The notes under the pieces were generated by a model. The model was given only the letters and a program-made list of their open reading frames with translations. It had not been told where the DNA came from and made no database searches. Shown one piece after another: positions 35,875 through 46,207 of a DNA stretch of 48,041 bases. Numbering within the stretch: the first letter of the stretch is position 1; the number at the start of each line of letters is the position of its first letter. The position numbers and the translations under genes are program-made. This DNA comes from Mesostigma viride (Eukaryota; Streptophyta; Mesostigmatophyceae; Mesostigmatales; Mesostigmataceae), in NCBI GenBank assembly GCA_009746045.1, contig RPFO01000497.1, forward strand, positions 665,001-713,041, read 5' to 3'.

Positions 35875-37195
35875 CTTCTGATCAGACTGCCCCTTCTTCT
35901 TGTTTGGGCAATCCCTCTTCCAGTGACCTTCCTTGCCACAAGCAAAACACTTGCTCTTGCCAGACCCTCCCCCTGGGGCCTTGCTGTCCTGCTTGTTCTG
36001 GTTGCCTGAGGCTGATTGTTATTCTGCCCCTGGCCACCACCCTTACCCTGCTGATGGCTGTTACGGTTGCCAGACTGGTTCCCCTGATTCTGGTTCCCCT
36101 GCTGACCTCCTCCACCACCCTGGTTCTGCTCCTTCTGGGCCTGCTTCCTTCTCCTGCTACCATACCGTGTCCCAGATGGGGTACGGTTCTTGCCCTGGCT
36201 AGCCTGAGACGCTGACCCTCCCTGAGAACTGATACCCTTGCAGGTAGGGACCCGGGTCCTGAAGTTTAGTATCACACGCTTCAGAGCCCCCCAGGTGCCA
36301 TCAGTGAGATCACAGAGCTGCCTAGCAGTAGCCCTACCTTCCTCTGACAAGCCCATCTTATCAAAGAAGTGGTCTGCTGCTGCCCTGACTGTCACACTGA
36401 AGCCCTGCTTCTTGCCTGCCTCCACGATCAACTCAAACCTGGCCAGCTCAGCAGCCACCTCACCCTTGATCTCAAACTCATCAAATTCTCTCTTCTTTTC
36501 CATGGTGAGATTGTGAACCCTGTCAGAAAACTCCTCCTTGATGTCATCTAGGAACTGTAGCCAAGTGTGCCCCTCTTTCAGAGCATGCCTAGCCATGTCA
36601 TTGACCCTTTCAGACGACCCCTTGTTTGCGGTGGAAGAGTGAAACACCCTGACAATATCCACACCTGCTGCGACAGAGCCCACGACTAGCTTCATGTCAT
36701 CAAGCCATTTATCCAGGTTGTCTTGCTTCAGGGAGGGTTGAGCGCTTTCTGCCCATTCATGACTGTCACAGCATCAGAAAATGGACGGGTGCCAGGCAAC
36801 ACACTCCCCACACGCACTGGTGGTGCCTGGGGAGGGTCAATCCTAGCCTCCAAACGCTCGGGCAACATACCAGACACCCTATCGTGAACAGCAGCTTGCT
36901 TTGCAGCACGCACACCTGGGGTGACGATGGCGTCCTCCTCACCAGGCGTTGTGAGCACCACTGCATCCGTAGGTCGCCTGGCACGCTTGACTTTCTCCGC
37001 CTCAGCTTGCCCATCACGCCACCGCTTGTGTGTTCTCCCGGCTCTGGGGTCCATCTCTGGGATAGGTTGCCCAGCTGGCGCCTCCACGCCCCTCTCCTCC
37101 ATCGCCTCCCCTTCCTCTCTGGCGATGTCCTCCTCTGCCGTTCGCTCCCGTTGCTCCTCGAATGTCGCCGCACCCCGGCTTGCCCTCCTAGGCAT
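35872..37195 (-). CDS. Copia-2 gag with CCHC zinc knuckle (frameshifted)
   Basis: From ATG 37195 (MPRRASRG...) there is a charged N-terminal region, then after a one-base shift near 36730 an alpha-helical capsid-like domain (NLDKWLDDMKLVVGSVAAG...). A Gly/Gln/Asn-rich linker follows, and after another one-base shift near 36010 a perfect zinc knuckle C-x2-C-x4-H-x4-C (CFACGKEGHWKRDC, 35949-35908). It stops at UGA (35874-35872), followed at once by CUAG, and pol continues in the same frame. Gag forms the particle and binds RNA. I identify it by the knuckle, its position and its length; the capsid region has no specific match I can name. Confidence 0.7.
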
Positions 37196-37263
37196 TATAT
37201 ACAATGGCTGCGACCAACTTTGCAACAAGAAAACAGCAAACTCTCCACCTATCCTCCACCCCC

Positions 37264-38226
37264 TCAAGCCTCGTTTTCAGACGAAGCTTCTCCTGCAACC
37301 GGTGCAGGTGCTGGCTCGTGGAACGGTCCCTCCACCGGATTCAATGGCTGCCCCTGGTCGTCGTGAGTAGGCACAGGCCTAATAACCACCGGAAGCCTCA
37401 AACCATACGCGTAATCACGTATCCAGCGAGAACGCCCCCACCTCAGCAAATGGCCTCACCTAAACCAACGTTGTCGTCAATGTGGTAGCGATTAAGCTCG
37501 TCCCGCTGCGCCTGCTCACGGCCCTCCTGAGAGCCGTCGCCCTCGTGACGCCTCTGGGCCGGCTGTACTACCGCCCCTGCTGGCTGATCTACGAAGTCGT
37601 AGAAGGCGTCGTCGGCTGAGACCTCTCGACCGCCAACCACGTCGACAGTCAAACTTAGCTGGTTTAACTCTCGGCGAGAATGTGGAGTATCCCGACTAGT
37701 GTAGATGGAGAAGGGATTAAGAGTAATGAAGACACGATCAGCAGCGCCTCTGGTCAACTCTAAGACAGAGTGCGCCAGATTCTGGCACTCTGCCACCAAC
37801 GCCTGCGTACTGCCACGAACGATGGCCTCCCGCCTGTCCCGGGCGACCTGCACCACGTTTGGCACGCCGGTGTAGTCGTCCCCAAGGCGGAGATTGGCGA
37901 CAAGGTCGTTTATCTCTCGGGCACCCCCGAGGCTTATGGCAATTATCTGCAAAAGCAGAGTGACCACCTGCTCAAACGCGAATGCGTTTGTGTGGCCAGC
38001 CCGCCAAGACGCTGGCAGCCTTCTGATGATTTCCGCGAGGTCCTCGCGAAATCTCAGCAGCTGCTCGGCGCTCCTCGGACGTACTCGCCCGGCGCCGACA
38101 CCGCTCGAATATTCGGCGCACTTCCTCCGAGTCCTCGTGCCCTCCTGCGGGTACTGGACTGGACGCCGCTACCGTTGCTGCACGCGCAAAGGTGTTTGTC
38201 CTAGCTTCAGAGTCCGAATTCGACAT
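37264..38226 (-). CDS. Extra ORF upstream of gag in Copia-2
   Basis: It starts at ATG 38226 (MSNSDSEARTNTFARAAT), 25 bases inside the 5' LTR boundary, and runs to a stop at 37264 if one-base shifts near 38030 and 37447 are allowed. It includes a helical, Arg-rich N-terminus, a hydrophobic segment (VVTLLLQIIAISLGG), a middle domain with RDRREAIVRG and FITLNPFSIYTS, and an acidic end. I recognise no family. Conventional Copia elements have nothing between LTR and gag. It could be part of an enlarged gag or an accessory protein. Confidence 0.45.
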
Positions 38227-38250
38227 ATCCGTCGACCAGACTGTAATACG

Positions 38251-38894
38251 ATTTAGATGAACGCGGATCAGTGAGTTTCTGGTCTTCCCAAGATGTGATG
38301 AATGGAGCCATGGTTTCAACCAGCGGCTTTTAACCTTTACCACAGTTGCCTCACTACCCTGTGGTCACTAGCCTGAGGCGGCAGTACCCACGGACGGTGT
38401 TGGGAAAAGACGCTTGGCCACTGCTGTGTCCGAGCCTTTCTAGGTCTCACCATTGCTGCCAGGCCTTGCACGCCTTGGCAGGTCCGCCACTGTCAATTTC
38501 CTTGGTTGCATCAATCCAGGACGTCTGTCCTTCCATGAATGACAGTAACGCTCTGGATTTATCCGTCATGACAAGTACCCGTCCATCCCAGGCCTGCAGG
38601 ACTGCCAGTCCTGAAGTCCTGTGACATTCTTGGTACCATCAACCAATATTGACCACAGTACCTCCTAGTGACAGTCGGTCCTGTGACACGTAACGTGTGA
38701 TGGTTCACCCAACACTGCCACGTGCCCTGTCCCTCACGTGTCCTTAGTCCTGGTACTGCTGTAGCGTCCGGCGGCATTACTTCGGGACTTGATAACTCTC
38801 AAGTTCCTTGTCCAAATGAGGCGTTTAGCACGGCGTTGGAAAGGCCACTTCAAGTATGATATGCTTAGCATATTGCATCACCAATATGCTAACT
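38251..38894 (-). repeat. 5' LTR of Copia-2 (644 bp)
   Basis: Direct repeat of 27245-27888, immediately followed by TCAAC (38895-38899), the second half of the target duplication. The internal sequence after its end on the coding strand (CGTATTACAGTCTGG) is not a typical tRNA primer-binding site. Confidence 0.9.
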
Positions 38895-39430
38895 TCAACA
38901 CCAACCATGGTTTGGTAACAGTTTTGTTTGTTTGTTTGTTTTCTGTTAGTGTTTCTTGTTAGTGCCTCCCGGTGCTGCTTGAGCGTTAGCACCAGCCAGG
39001 TCTTTACCCGCAAGTACAGGCGTTTGGTAATGGCTTCTGCCACTACTGCATGCGTTATTGATTACGTGCGGCTGCTTGGCAAGCTCCATGTCTAGGGAGT
39101 TGACAGCAGTGGGTTTGATTAAGGGCCCTCAGCCCTGACATAGAGAGGATCAACAGTCTCCAGAGAGGGTAGAGGCTGTGCTGCCATAGAAAGCAACAAA
39201 ACCCTTACACTCATCCCAAATAAAATGGGGAGATCTGCGTTCAAAAGACATGACATTCATTCAGATAAGTCACGTTGGGGTGGACGGTGATACTTGTCTC
39301 GTTAATTGCATATGCCGTCCAGCCCAGGCCGCCCACCGCCGGCGATGGGGATAGGCCAGGAGTGCTTTTATCACATAACAGCTGGAGCGTTTCTATGCTC
39401 CTCATGCTGCAGCGATAGCTTTCTGTTTGG
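38895..39430. pseudogene. Copia-1 leader with a decayed integrase-like fragment
   Basis: After the shared tandem-repeat unit (to about 38940), the minus strand at about 39040-38950 reads MAEAITKRLYLRVKTWLVLT, and just upstream IKPTAVNSLDMELAKQ. These match, in order, VAEELARRLGG and LTPTVDNSIDIKELAHQ of the Copia-1 integrase N-terminus, with frameshifts and stops. So the leader holds a diverged copy of the start of integrase, by duplication or from a related element. The remainder to 39430 shows no gene. Confidence 0.5.
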
Positions 39431-40000
39431 TTATGATATGTTGAAAAGATAGCCACCGCTCTTGAGCATTATATCAGAGCATGCATGAGGAAAGAAAGCA
39501 ACGGACTTGCTTACGCTGGAAGCCCCAGGGGCCGGCGCGGGGCCGGTGCCTCCTGGGGGGTTGTTTTCCTGCCGCATCAGTGCCGCCGCCATGGCTGCTC
39601 CAGCAGTGGGTGCTGCTGTCGCAGCCGCCGGGGAAGAGGGTTGGTCGGTGCCCCGTAGGGGAACCGGCTCCGCCACCGGCTGGCGCACAGGGGAGGGGGG
39701 TTGTTCGGACTGCCTCGCGGCAGCCGGACCCTCCACCTGGCTGGTATTGTCATGGTTGTTCTTTTGTTTTCTTTTTCTTTGTCGTCTTTTTGTTTTGTTG
39801 TTATTGCATGCAGGCGCACCGACATCAGCCGGTGCCCTGTTGTCTGGCGGACGACGCTGATCATCATCGTCGTCCCCAAGATATAGTTTCTTTTTCTCTT
39901 TTTTTCTTTTCTTTTCTTTTCTTTTTTCTTTTTTTCCAGTGCCGGTTTGAACCGTTGTTGAGTACGTTTGATGTTGCTGAAGAGCGTTTATAAAATTCAA
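39431..40000 (-). CDS. ORF next to the 5' LTR of Copia-1
   Basis: About 190 codons directly after the LTR, with no ATG at the left edge. The product would be a Lys/Arg/Glu-rich N-terminus, an Asp run, a basic patch (KTKRRQRKRKQK) and a Pro/Ala-rich end. A possible splice donor (GTAAGC) follows the Pro/Ala part near 39516. It is compositionally biased and may be leader or a gag-related first exon. The position parallels ORF1 of Copia-2. Confidence 0.3.
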   Translation of the reverse strand: MNFINALQQHQTYSTTVQTGTGKKEKRKEKKRKKEKKKLYLGDDDDDQRRPPDNRAPADVGAPACNNNKTKRRQRKRKQKNNHDNTSQVEGPAAARQSEQPPSPVRQPVAEPVPLRGTDQPSSPAAATAAPTAGAAMAAALMRQENNPPGGTGPAPAPGASSVSKSVAFFPHACSDIMLKSGGYLFNIS

Positions 40001-41535
40001 GTTAGGAAATGAGAAATGAACGACGTGGTATATTGCTTGAGAACACTGAACGCTGTGAGCAATGAATTGCTTGATTCATTAGAAAATAGGTTTACCCTTT
40101 ATCAACGTTCCTCTCACTGGCTGCGCCGCCAGTGACCGTTGGGTGCAGACCGTTGGCCCCAGGCCGCACGATGACAGGTAGCAGTCTAGTCACTGCATCG
40201 TGCGATCACAGATCAATGCACAATGCAGTACGGTCCCTATCTAGGATACTCTAGTACCGTCCAATGACAGGACACTACGTATACTAGGTACTGACATCTG
40301 TCACGTACCCCAGTACCCAAAGTACCTATCTAGGGAAACGTATGCGACTCGACTAGCATTCCTATCTGCATAGCCCACGTGGTATTTATTCTGATCAGAC
40401 ACTCCGCAAAGGTGAAAACCTTTGCGTTCAGTGCCGGGCCGCGGAAAACGCGGAAAACGCGATCTACAAATGAATCCGACCTGAATCGAACTGGGGACCT
40501 CTCGCACCAAATTTTGCTGACAATAGGACGGACGTCTCCGGTTACCATGGCATCGCCAACTTACACCTATAGTCATCCGCAAAATTTCTCCTGTCCGGGG
40601 AGTGATGCAAGCCTTTCGGATTTGGTACTAGATAAATCACTCGAGATCTGTGTGTAGGAGTACTACACACGTGTCTGCACGCGAGACTTGTTCAGTCTCG
40701 CACCGTGAGACGGGCTGAACACGGCTGAAACCTTCTCTCGAAGGGGGCGTAGCCGGTACTATCGAAATCAGCCAAGCGTATATTCTGATCAGACACTCCG
40801 CAAAGGTGAAAACCTTTGCGTTCAGTGCCGGGCCGCGGAAAACGCGGAAAACGCGATCTACAAATGAATCCGACCTGAATCGAACTGGGGACCTCTCGCA
40901 CCAAATTTTGCTGACAATAGGACGGACGTCTCCGGTTACCATGGCATCGCCAACTTACACCTATAGTCATCCGCAAAATTTCTCCTGTCCGGGGAGTGAT
41001 GCAAGCCTTTCGGATTTGGTACTAGATAAATCACTCGAGATCTGTGTGTAGGAGTACTACACACGTGTCTGCACGCGAGACTTGTTCAGTCTCGCACCGT
41101 GAGACGGGCTGAACACGGCTGAAACCTTCTCTCGAAGGGGGCGTAGCCGGTACTATCGAAATCAGCCAAGCGTATATTCTGATCAGACACTCCGCAAAGG
41201 TGAAAACCTTTGCGTTCAGTGCCGGGCCGCGGAAAACGCGGAAAACGCGATCTACAAATGAATCCGACCTGAATCGAACTGGGGACCTCTCGCACCAAAT
41301 TTTGCTGACAATAGGACGGACGTCTCCGGTTACCATGGCATCGCCAACTTACACCTATAGTCATCCGCAAAATTTCTCCTGTCCGGGGAGTGATGCAAGC
41401 CTTTCGGATTTGGTACTAGATAAATCACTCGTGGTATTTATATTCACATACCAACGTAGGTTTACAAGGCTTATTCATACGTTGTATTCACAATGCCTTT
41501 GAGACTTAGTCTACAGCAAAGCATGGAGACTAACT
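40000..41535 (-). repeat. 5' LTR of Copia-1, interrupted by a repeat array
   Basis: It matches 21993-22476 in two blocks (40000-40389 and 41442-41535). Between them lies a ~1.05-kb insertion with its own duplication. Confidence 0.9.
40390..41429. mobile_element. 2.6-copy tandem array of a 394-bp unit
   Basis: Units start at 40390, 40784 and 41178 (TCTGATCAGACACTCCGCAA); two are complete and the third stops after 252 bp. The copies look identical. The array is flanked by a 12-bp direct repeat, CGTGGTATTTAT (40378-40389 and 41430-41441), present once in the other LTR, so it is a true insertion with a duplicated target of 11-12 bp. Each unit has several strong hairpins: CGCAAAGG/CCTTTGCG, TGTGTAG/CTACACA and GCGAGACT/AGTCTCGC. 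On the minus strand a B-box-like AGTTCGATTCA and a weak A-box-like stretch suggest a SINE-type origin. Small open frames in it have no recognisable product. I searched for a hammerhead core and found none. Confidence 0.8.
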
Positions 41536-41671
41536 ATTGGGGGTCGCTTACGATGTCAGGAACTTTCTCACTCCGTTGCAGCGCGAGTCGTTTGCCGGTT
41601 GGTGCAGCACGGTAGATTGGATGACCGGTAGCCGGGGAGGATCAGGTTATCAAGGTCACCAGGGTGCGTGG
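41536..41671 (+). pseudogene. DUF7869 gene continued after Copia-1
   Basis: The first bases (ATTGG) are the second target duplication. Read on from 21992 in the same frame, they give VLGVAYDVRNFLTPLQRESF and AGWCSTVDWM, then a TGA at 41672-41674. The sequence fits the part of DUF7869 proteins that follows the VGHTH block. A splice-donor-like AGG^GTGCGT lies at about 41663, so the GC-rich repeat beyond may be intronic. Confidence 0.65.
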
Positions 41672-41699
41672 TGATGTCGTGCAGCCTGCGTGCAGCGAG

Positions 41700-42503
41700 G
41701 CGCAGTCGGCGCACGGAGGGGCGGCGCCATCGGTGCGCGGCGGGGCGGCAGCGGCGGCGCAGCCGGCACGCGGCGGGGCAGGGCCGTCGGCGTGCGGGGG
41801 GCCAGCGGTGCTGCCGGCGCGCGTGGGCGGCGGGGCGGGGCAGTCGACGGGCGGCGGGGCAGGGCCGTCGGCGTGCGGGGGCCAGCGGTGCTGCCGGCGC
41901 GCGTGGGCGGCGGGGCGGGGCTGTCGACGGGCGGCGGGGCGGGGCAGTCGGCGCGGGGGGCCAGCGGCGCTGCCGGCGCGCGTGGGCGGCGGGGCGGGGC
42001 TGTCGACGGGCGGCGGGGCGGGGCAGTCGACGGGCGGCGGGGCAGGGCCGTCGGCGTGCGGGGGGCCAGCGGTGCTGCCGGCGCGCGTGGGCGGCGGGGC
42101 GGGGCTGTCGACGGGCGGCGGGGCGGGGCAGTCGGCGCGCGGGGGGCCAGCGGCGCTGCCGGCGCGCGTGGGCGGCGGGGCGGGGCTGTCGACGGGCGGC
42201 GGGGCGGGGCAGTCGACGGGCGGCGGGGCAGGGCCGTCGGCGTGCGGGGGCCAGCGGTGCTGCCGGCGCGCGTGGGCGGCGGGGCGGGGCTGTCGACGGG
42301 CGGCGGGGCGGGGCAGTCGGCGCGCGGGGGCCAGCGGCGCTGCCGGCGCGCGTGGGCGGCGGGGCGGGGCTGTCGACGGGCGGCGGGGCGGGGCAGTCGA
42401 CGGGCGGCGGGGCAGGGCCGTCGGCGTGCGGGGGGCCAGCGGTGCTGCCGGCGCGCGTGGGCGGCGTGGCGGGGCTGTCGACGGGCGGCGGGGCGGGGCA
42501 GTC
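41700..42503 (+). repeat. GC-rich minisatellite, left block
   Basis: Units contain GGCGGCGGGGCGGGGCTGTC, GACGGGCGG and a segment GCCAGCGGTGCTGCCGGCGC, arranged in higher-order copies. All six frames are largely open (Gly/Ala/Arg/Pro-rich), so ORFs here are not evidence of genes. It continues at 47016 after Copia-3. Confidence 0.9.
42499..42503. repeat. Target duplication CAGTC of Copia-3, left
   Basis: CAGTC precedes the left LTR and recurs at 47016-47020. The minisatellite reads ...GGGGCAGTCGGCGCG without the element. Confidence 0.9.
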
Positions 42504-43311
42504 TGTTTGGATTGGGAGAGGAGACTAATGGGTTTTACACAATGCCTTGTGCTTGGCCTTGCTACCCACACACCTTGCAGGTGCTGAAAGAAAGAGAGGT
42601 TGAAGACAATTTACGTGGAAGAATAAATGGCTTTATTAGAATATAATAGTTGGAGAAGAGCTTGAATGGAGGTTGAATGGAGGTACCTGCCCTTAGGGGG
42701 CAGTTTCCTTTTATACCTTTTAGGCTAGGAAGGATGACATCAGCAATGACATCATCACAGAAGCTTGTAGAAACATCCTAGCATATTCCTAGCATATTCC
42801 CAGCATATTCTCAGCATATTCCAGGAATATTCCTGGCATATTCTTAGAACATTCCTAGAACATTCTAGACATGATCCAATGAGCTGGCATAATAGCTAGA
42901 TGCCAAGTGTCTACATAATAATGTGCCACATAACATGATTAATAAAGTGACACATCTCTTCTCCTTGGAGTGACAAGTGTCATGCAATGAGTCTACCCAC
43001 TTGTCATCATGTAAGTGATAACATGTGTCATCATGAGCTTCCAACACTTGTCAGCTCATGGACCAAACACTTGTCCAATAGGCCATAGCACCACTTGTCA
43101 ATCAAATACGTGATGCTACTAGGCTGACTCAGGGTACAAGTCATCCATGTCCAAGTATAGGACTATGGCACATGAATATTGATCAGCTCATTGAGCCTGT
43201 TCCATCTAGCTCATCATAGCTATCAAATTCCCAGTCCATATGGAATAAATCCAACAAGAAATAAATCAGGCTGGGATATATTGTGGCCAGGTGGATATAA
43301 TATCCCTAACA
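42504..43311 (-). repeat. 3' LTR of Copia-3 (808 bp)
   Basis: Direct repeat of 46208-47015. It includes a series of AGCATATTCC/CAGCATATTC short repeats around 42780-42850. Confidence 0.9.
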
Positions 43312-43319
43312 CCCCCCTT
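43312..43319 (-). promoter_or_regulatory. Polypurine tract of Copia-3
   Basis: On the coding strand AAGGGGGG lies immediately before the 3' LTR, the expected site for priming plus-strand DNA synthesis. Confidence 0.6.
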
Positions 43320-44461
43320 AGCCACATGGGCACAATGCAAAAGATGACTGGGTAGGTGGAATCTCAACACCCCCCTTAACCACATGCTCGTAGCATGCCG
43401 TCCAGTTGCTAGCATGGTGCAACTGAAAATGAAGATGCCGTCCTCGTGAAACGCTTGAAGCTCCAACATGCGGTCATGAGCCGCACTACCGCCACTGATC
43501 CGTCCCCCCGGCAACGCGAATGAGTGTCCTGCCATAGCAGCAACGCACTAGCTGCCCATCAATCCTGGATGGCTGATACCCAACCCTTAGTTGGAAAAAG
43601 TGCTCTAGATGCTACATTCCCCCCTCACTCAAAGCGGCTGCCCATGGACACAATAGGGGCACACAGTCCCACACATATAATACGGCAACACATGCCAACA
43701 AAGAAGTCCCTATGAGCTAACCCAAACGGTATAGAGGTAGGGTAACGGCAACAACACGTGCTGTACACACACGGAGCAACATAACATACGCCATCTCACA
43801 CAATAAATGACACCAACATCACGTTTTACGCCAAATAAACGGGGTGAGCAAACAAACATATTGGCAACAAATGCCACACAAACAAGGTACAATACAACCT
43901 TCAACACAAAACACAGTGGCCATAACAGATAAACACGCTTCATAGCAAAGAAAACAGGACGTGCAAAACATTACCGCCACAAAGGCGAACACAAGTAACG
44001 ATTACTTCGTCACGATTCACAAATCAGTGCCCGAGAGTAAACATTACGTCCGACATTACAGGCTATGCCGAAATGCACAGCCGAATTCGACACAAAGGAC
44101 GTAAACATTTGCATACAAGCAATGCTCTCAGCACAAAACAAAATAACACACGCGTCACAGGCACTTTACTTACGAAAACAAGTCGTAGACGACGATACAA
44201 CGGCGCTTCACTACGCCGCAGACCAGTGCCACAAATAGCGTGCAAAAACTCTGGATATACACTCCAGGTACGTAGAAAACGTCTCGTGGGAACAATACCA
44301 AAATGCGTGGGCCATTGCCACTGAACGCATGGCAAAATAAACACATAATTGCTGGAAGAACACAAAGAAAGAACCAGAAACGCACGCTTACGGCGCCTCA
44401 CAATTTCCAGCAAACACGACACAAAAGTCGACATACAAGTTCATTTCCCACAGACAAAACA
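43320..44461. other. Noncoding interior of Copia-3
   Basis: I recognise nothing here. The plus strand is rich in ACACAAACAA-type sequence and has no integrase or RT motif in any frame. This region replaces the expected pol sequence. Confidence 0.5.
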
Positions 44462-45300
44462 TTAGGGCAACCTTGAGGAGTGGGGTCTGTGCATCCTGGG
44501 CGACAATTTCCAAGGGTCGTTGCAGCTAGCGCAGTTGCAAATGCCATGGCCTGGCCGAACACCGTAAACTGACCGACGTGATACCTTGGCAGCATTTTGC
44601 ACCTGAGTTGACCGTTGGTGCTTGACAGCACTTTGGCTGACAGGTCGCTGTCCACGTCGTTGTCGGCTCGCTCGAGGCCTCGCGCCAGCACCGGACTTGG
44701 CAGTCCAGGACTTAGAAAAATTTTGCAGCTTGGTCGATTTCGCCCTCGCGTCACGAATTTGTTCCCCCTCAGTTAGGCTGGCAGCGTTCGAGCGCCGCGC
44801 CTTTGGTCTGGTCGCCGGACTTTGGTTACTAGCACCAGTATCACCTGGTATGCTGGCGGCGACAACGCGCTCCGCCTGCACTGGGCTGTTCTGGACCGCG
44901 GTTTCTGGAAGTACTTCAGCGTCTGACACGGACTTCTCCATTGCGCTGGAAACTTCTCGAATTGGCGTGAACTTCCACTGGGCCGGCGCAGAGTATATAA
45001 AGCCACGCAGTGTGCGAGTAATGCCCAGTAGGCCGCCCCCGATCCCGCATACACGGGCAAGCATGGCCAGTATGACCGTTAGGCCCACGGCCAGCCACTC
45101 CGCCGCGTGTCCCGAGGCACGTGAGATGCTGCGCTCGCTGCTCGCCATTTTCTGCCCTTGACAGGCAGCGTCGACGTCCTTGAAGCTCGTCGCCGAAGAT
45201 TTCAGCTCTGGGATGGCGTCCATCGCTGCGTCCGCACCGCGCGCGGGCAAAAAGTAGGTGTTGTTCCTCGTCACGATGCTGCAGGCCTGCTGTCCAGCAC
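44462..45300 (-). CDS. ORF downstream of protease in Copia-3 with a hydrophobic segment
   Basis: The frame covers the end of protease (ACSIVTRNNTYFLPARG) and then departs from any Copia protein. It has a likely membrane-spanning stretch (EWLAVGLTVILAMLARVCGI and on), a Ser/Ala/Arg-rich middle and a Cys-containing end. The integrase zinc domain that should follow protease is absent. It may be captured host sequence or random sequence opened by deletion. No family is recognised. Confidence 0.4.
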
Positions 45301-46124
45301 AGCAACCCGCTGGCGAGGTCGACGTTGTGGCCATCCTTGACGAGCTGGCCGACAGATAAAGTCGGGTGCTCAGCTGGAACGAGCAGCGCGTTTTGGAGGT
45401 GCACGTCCGCGTCCTGACCCGGCAGCTTCAGTTTGACAGTCCCGATGGCTGTCGCCTTCAGTTGGCCGCCTGAGCCGGCGATTTCCCTGTCATGAGGGTG
45501 CAGGCACACGAAGTCCGACGGGCATGGCGTCATGTGACAGCTCGCTGCGGAATCCAGCACCCAGCTGGTCGGTGCTTTCTTTTCATACTGCGTGAGTGCA
45601 GCAGCATCCGACGGCGATGGCGACTCGGCGATGGTGGCGAAGACGAAGCCGGACCGCTCCGCAGCCTCCTCGGTGATACGCGCCTCGCTGGCACCTGGTG
45701 AGTGCTCCTTTCTCGCTTGGTTCCGTCGCGTTGCCTTGTTCTTGCGTTCTTGCTTCAGCTCCGGATGCTTCTCCCAGCACTGGGTGTCCACGTGCCCGGC
45801 CTTCTTGCAGTAATTGCACCGCCTCTTTCCTCCACTTTTCTTCGTAGTAGTGTGGAAAACCTGGCCGTTAGGGGAGCCCTCCTTCTTTGCTTGAGCAGAA
45901 CGCCTTCCGTGCAGTAGCTCCTCCGCCTCCAGCAGCGCAGTCTTGACCTCCTTTAGCGAATCCTCCTCTCCAGTTAGGACCTTGACCAGGTCACAATAGG
46001 CCGATGCTAAGGCCTTCAACACAGCCTTGATTTCTTCCCATTTCCTCAGAGACCGCCCATCAAACGTTGTGATGGACTTGCTTGTTGCCCGGAATTGCTT
46101 GTAGCACGCTTCCTTGGTAGCCAT
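45290..46124 (-). CDS. Copia-3 gag-protease (partial)
   Basis: The first internal ATG is at 46124 (MATKEACYKQFRATSKSI). A short helical gag region (KWEEIKAVLKALASAYCDLV) resembles the end of Copia gag; the usual N-terminal ~150 residues are missing. Then comes a zinc knuckle (CNYCKKAGHVDTQC) and a protease start with WVLDSAASCHMT (catalytic Asp in D-S-A) and LSVGQLVKDGHNV. A frame change near 45290 joins the ORF at 44462-45300. Order gag-PR is the conventional Copia order, unlike Copia-1 and Copia-2. Confidence 0.8.
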
Positions 46125-46189
46125 GGTGTCTTCAGTCGCCAATGGAACTGGATGTCTCTGGGTTCACAGTGGTCTTCTTGTTCCTCAGT

Positions 46190-46207
46190 AACAAACCTCC
46201 GATACCA
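46190..46207 (-). promoter_or_regulatory. Primer-binding site of Copia-3 (initiator Met tRNA type)
   Basis: Right after the 5' LTR the coding strand reads TGGTATCGGAGGTTTG, close to TGGTATCAGAGC, the standard complement of the 3' end of initiator tRNA-Met used by Copia elements. Confidence 0.75.

Larger units (their letters stand above)
27245..38894 (-). mobile_element. Copia-2: LTR retrotransposon nested in Copia-1
   Basis: It is delimited by 644-bp direct repeats (27245-27888, 38251-38894) that differ at one position by eye (A/G near 27574 and 38581) and by the duplication TCAAC. On the coding (minus) strand the LTR starts AGTTAGCATATTGG and ends ATCTAAAT. Gene order on the minus strand is 5' LTR, ORF1, gag, IN-PR-RT-RH, then a 4.4-kb untranslated tail containing at least one further insertion. 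It resembles Copia-1 in domain order and RT box but the proteins are clearly diverged, so the two are different families of one lineage. Confidence 0.9.

Noticed and set aside
40470-40570. tRNA gene in the 394-bp unit
   Set aside because: A B-box-like T-loop is present on the minus strand, but the T-stem has mismatches and there is no acceptor stem.
40390-41429. Hammerhead-ribozyme retrozyme
   Set aside because: The tandem layout suggested it, but I found no CUGANGA core on either strand of the unit.
41664-42587. Gly/Ala/Arg-rich and Pro-rich ORFs of about 300 codons on both strands
   Set aside because: They are frames through the GC-rich minisatellite and are open on nearly every frame.
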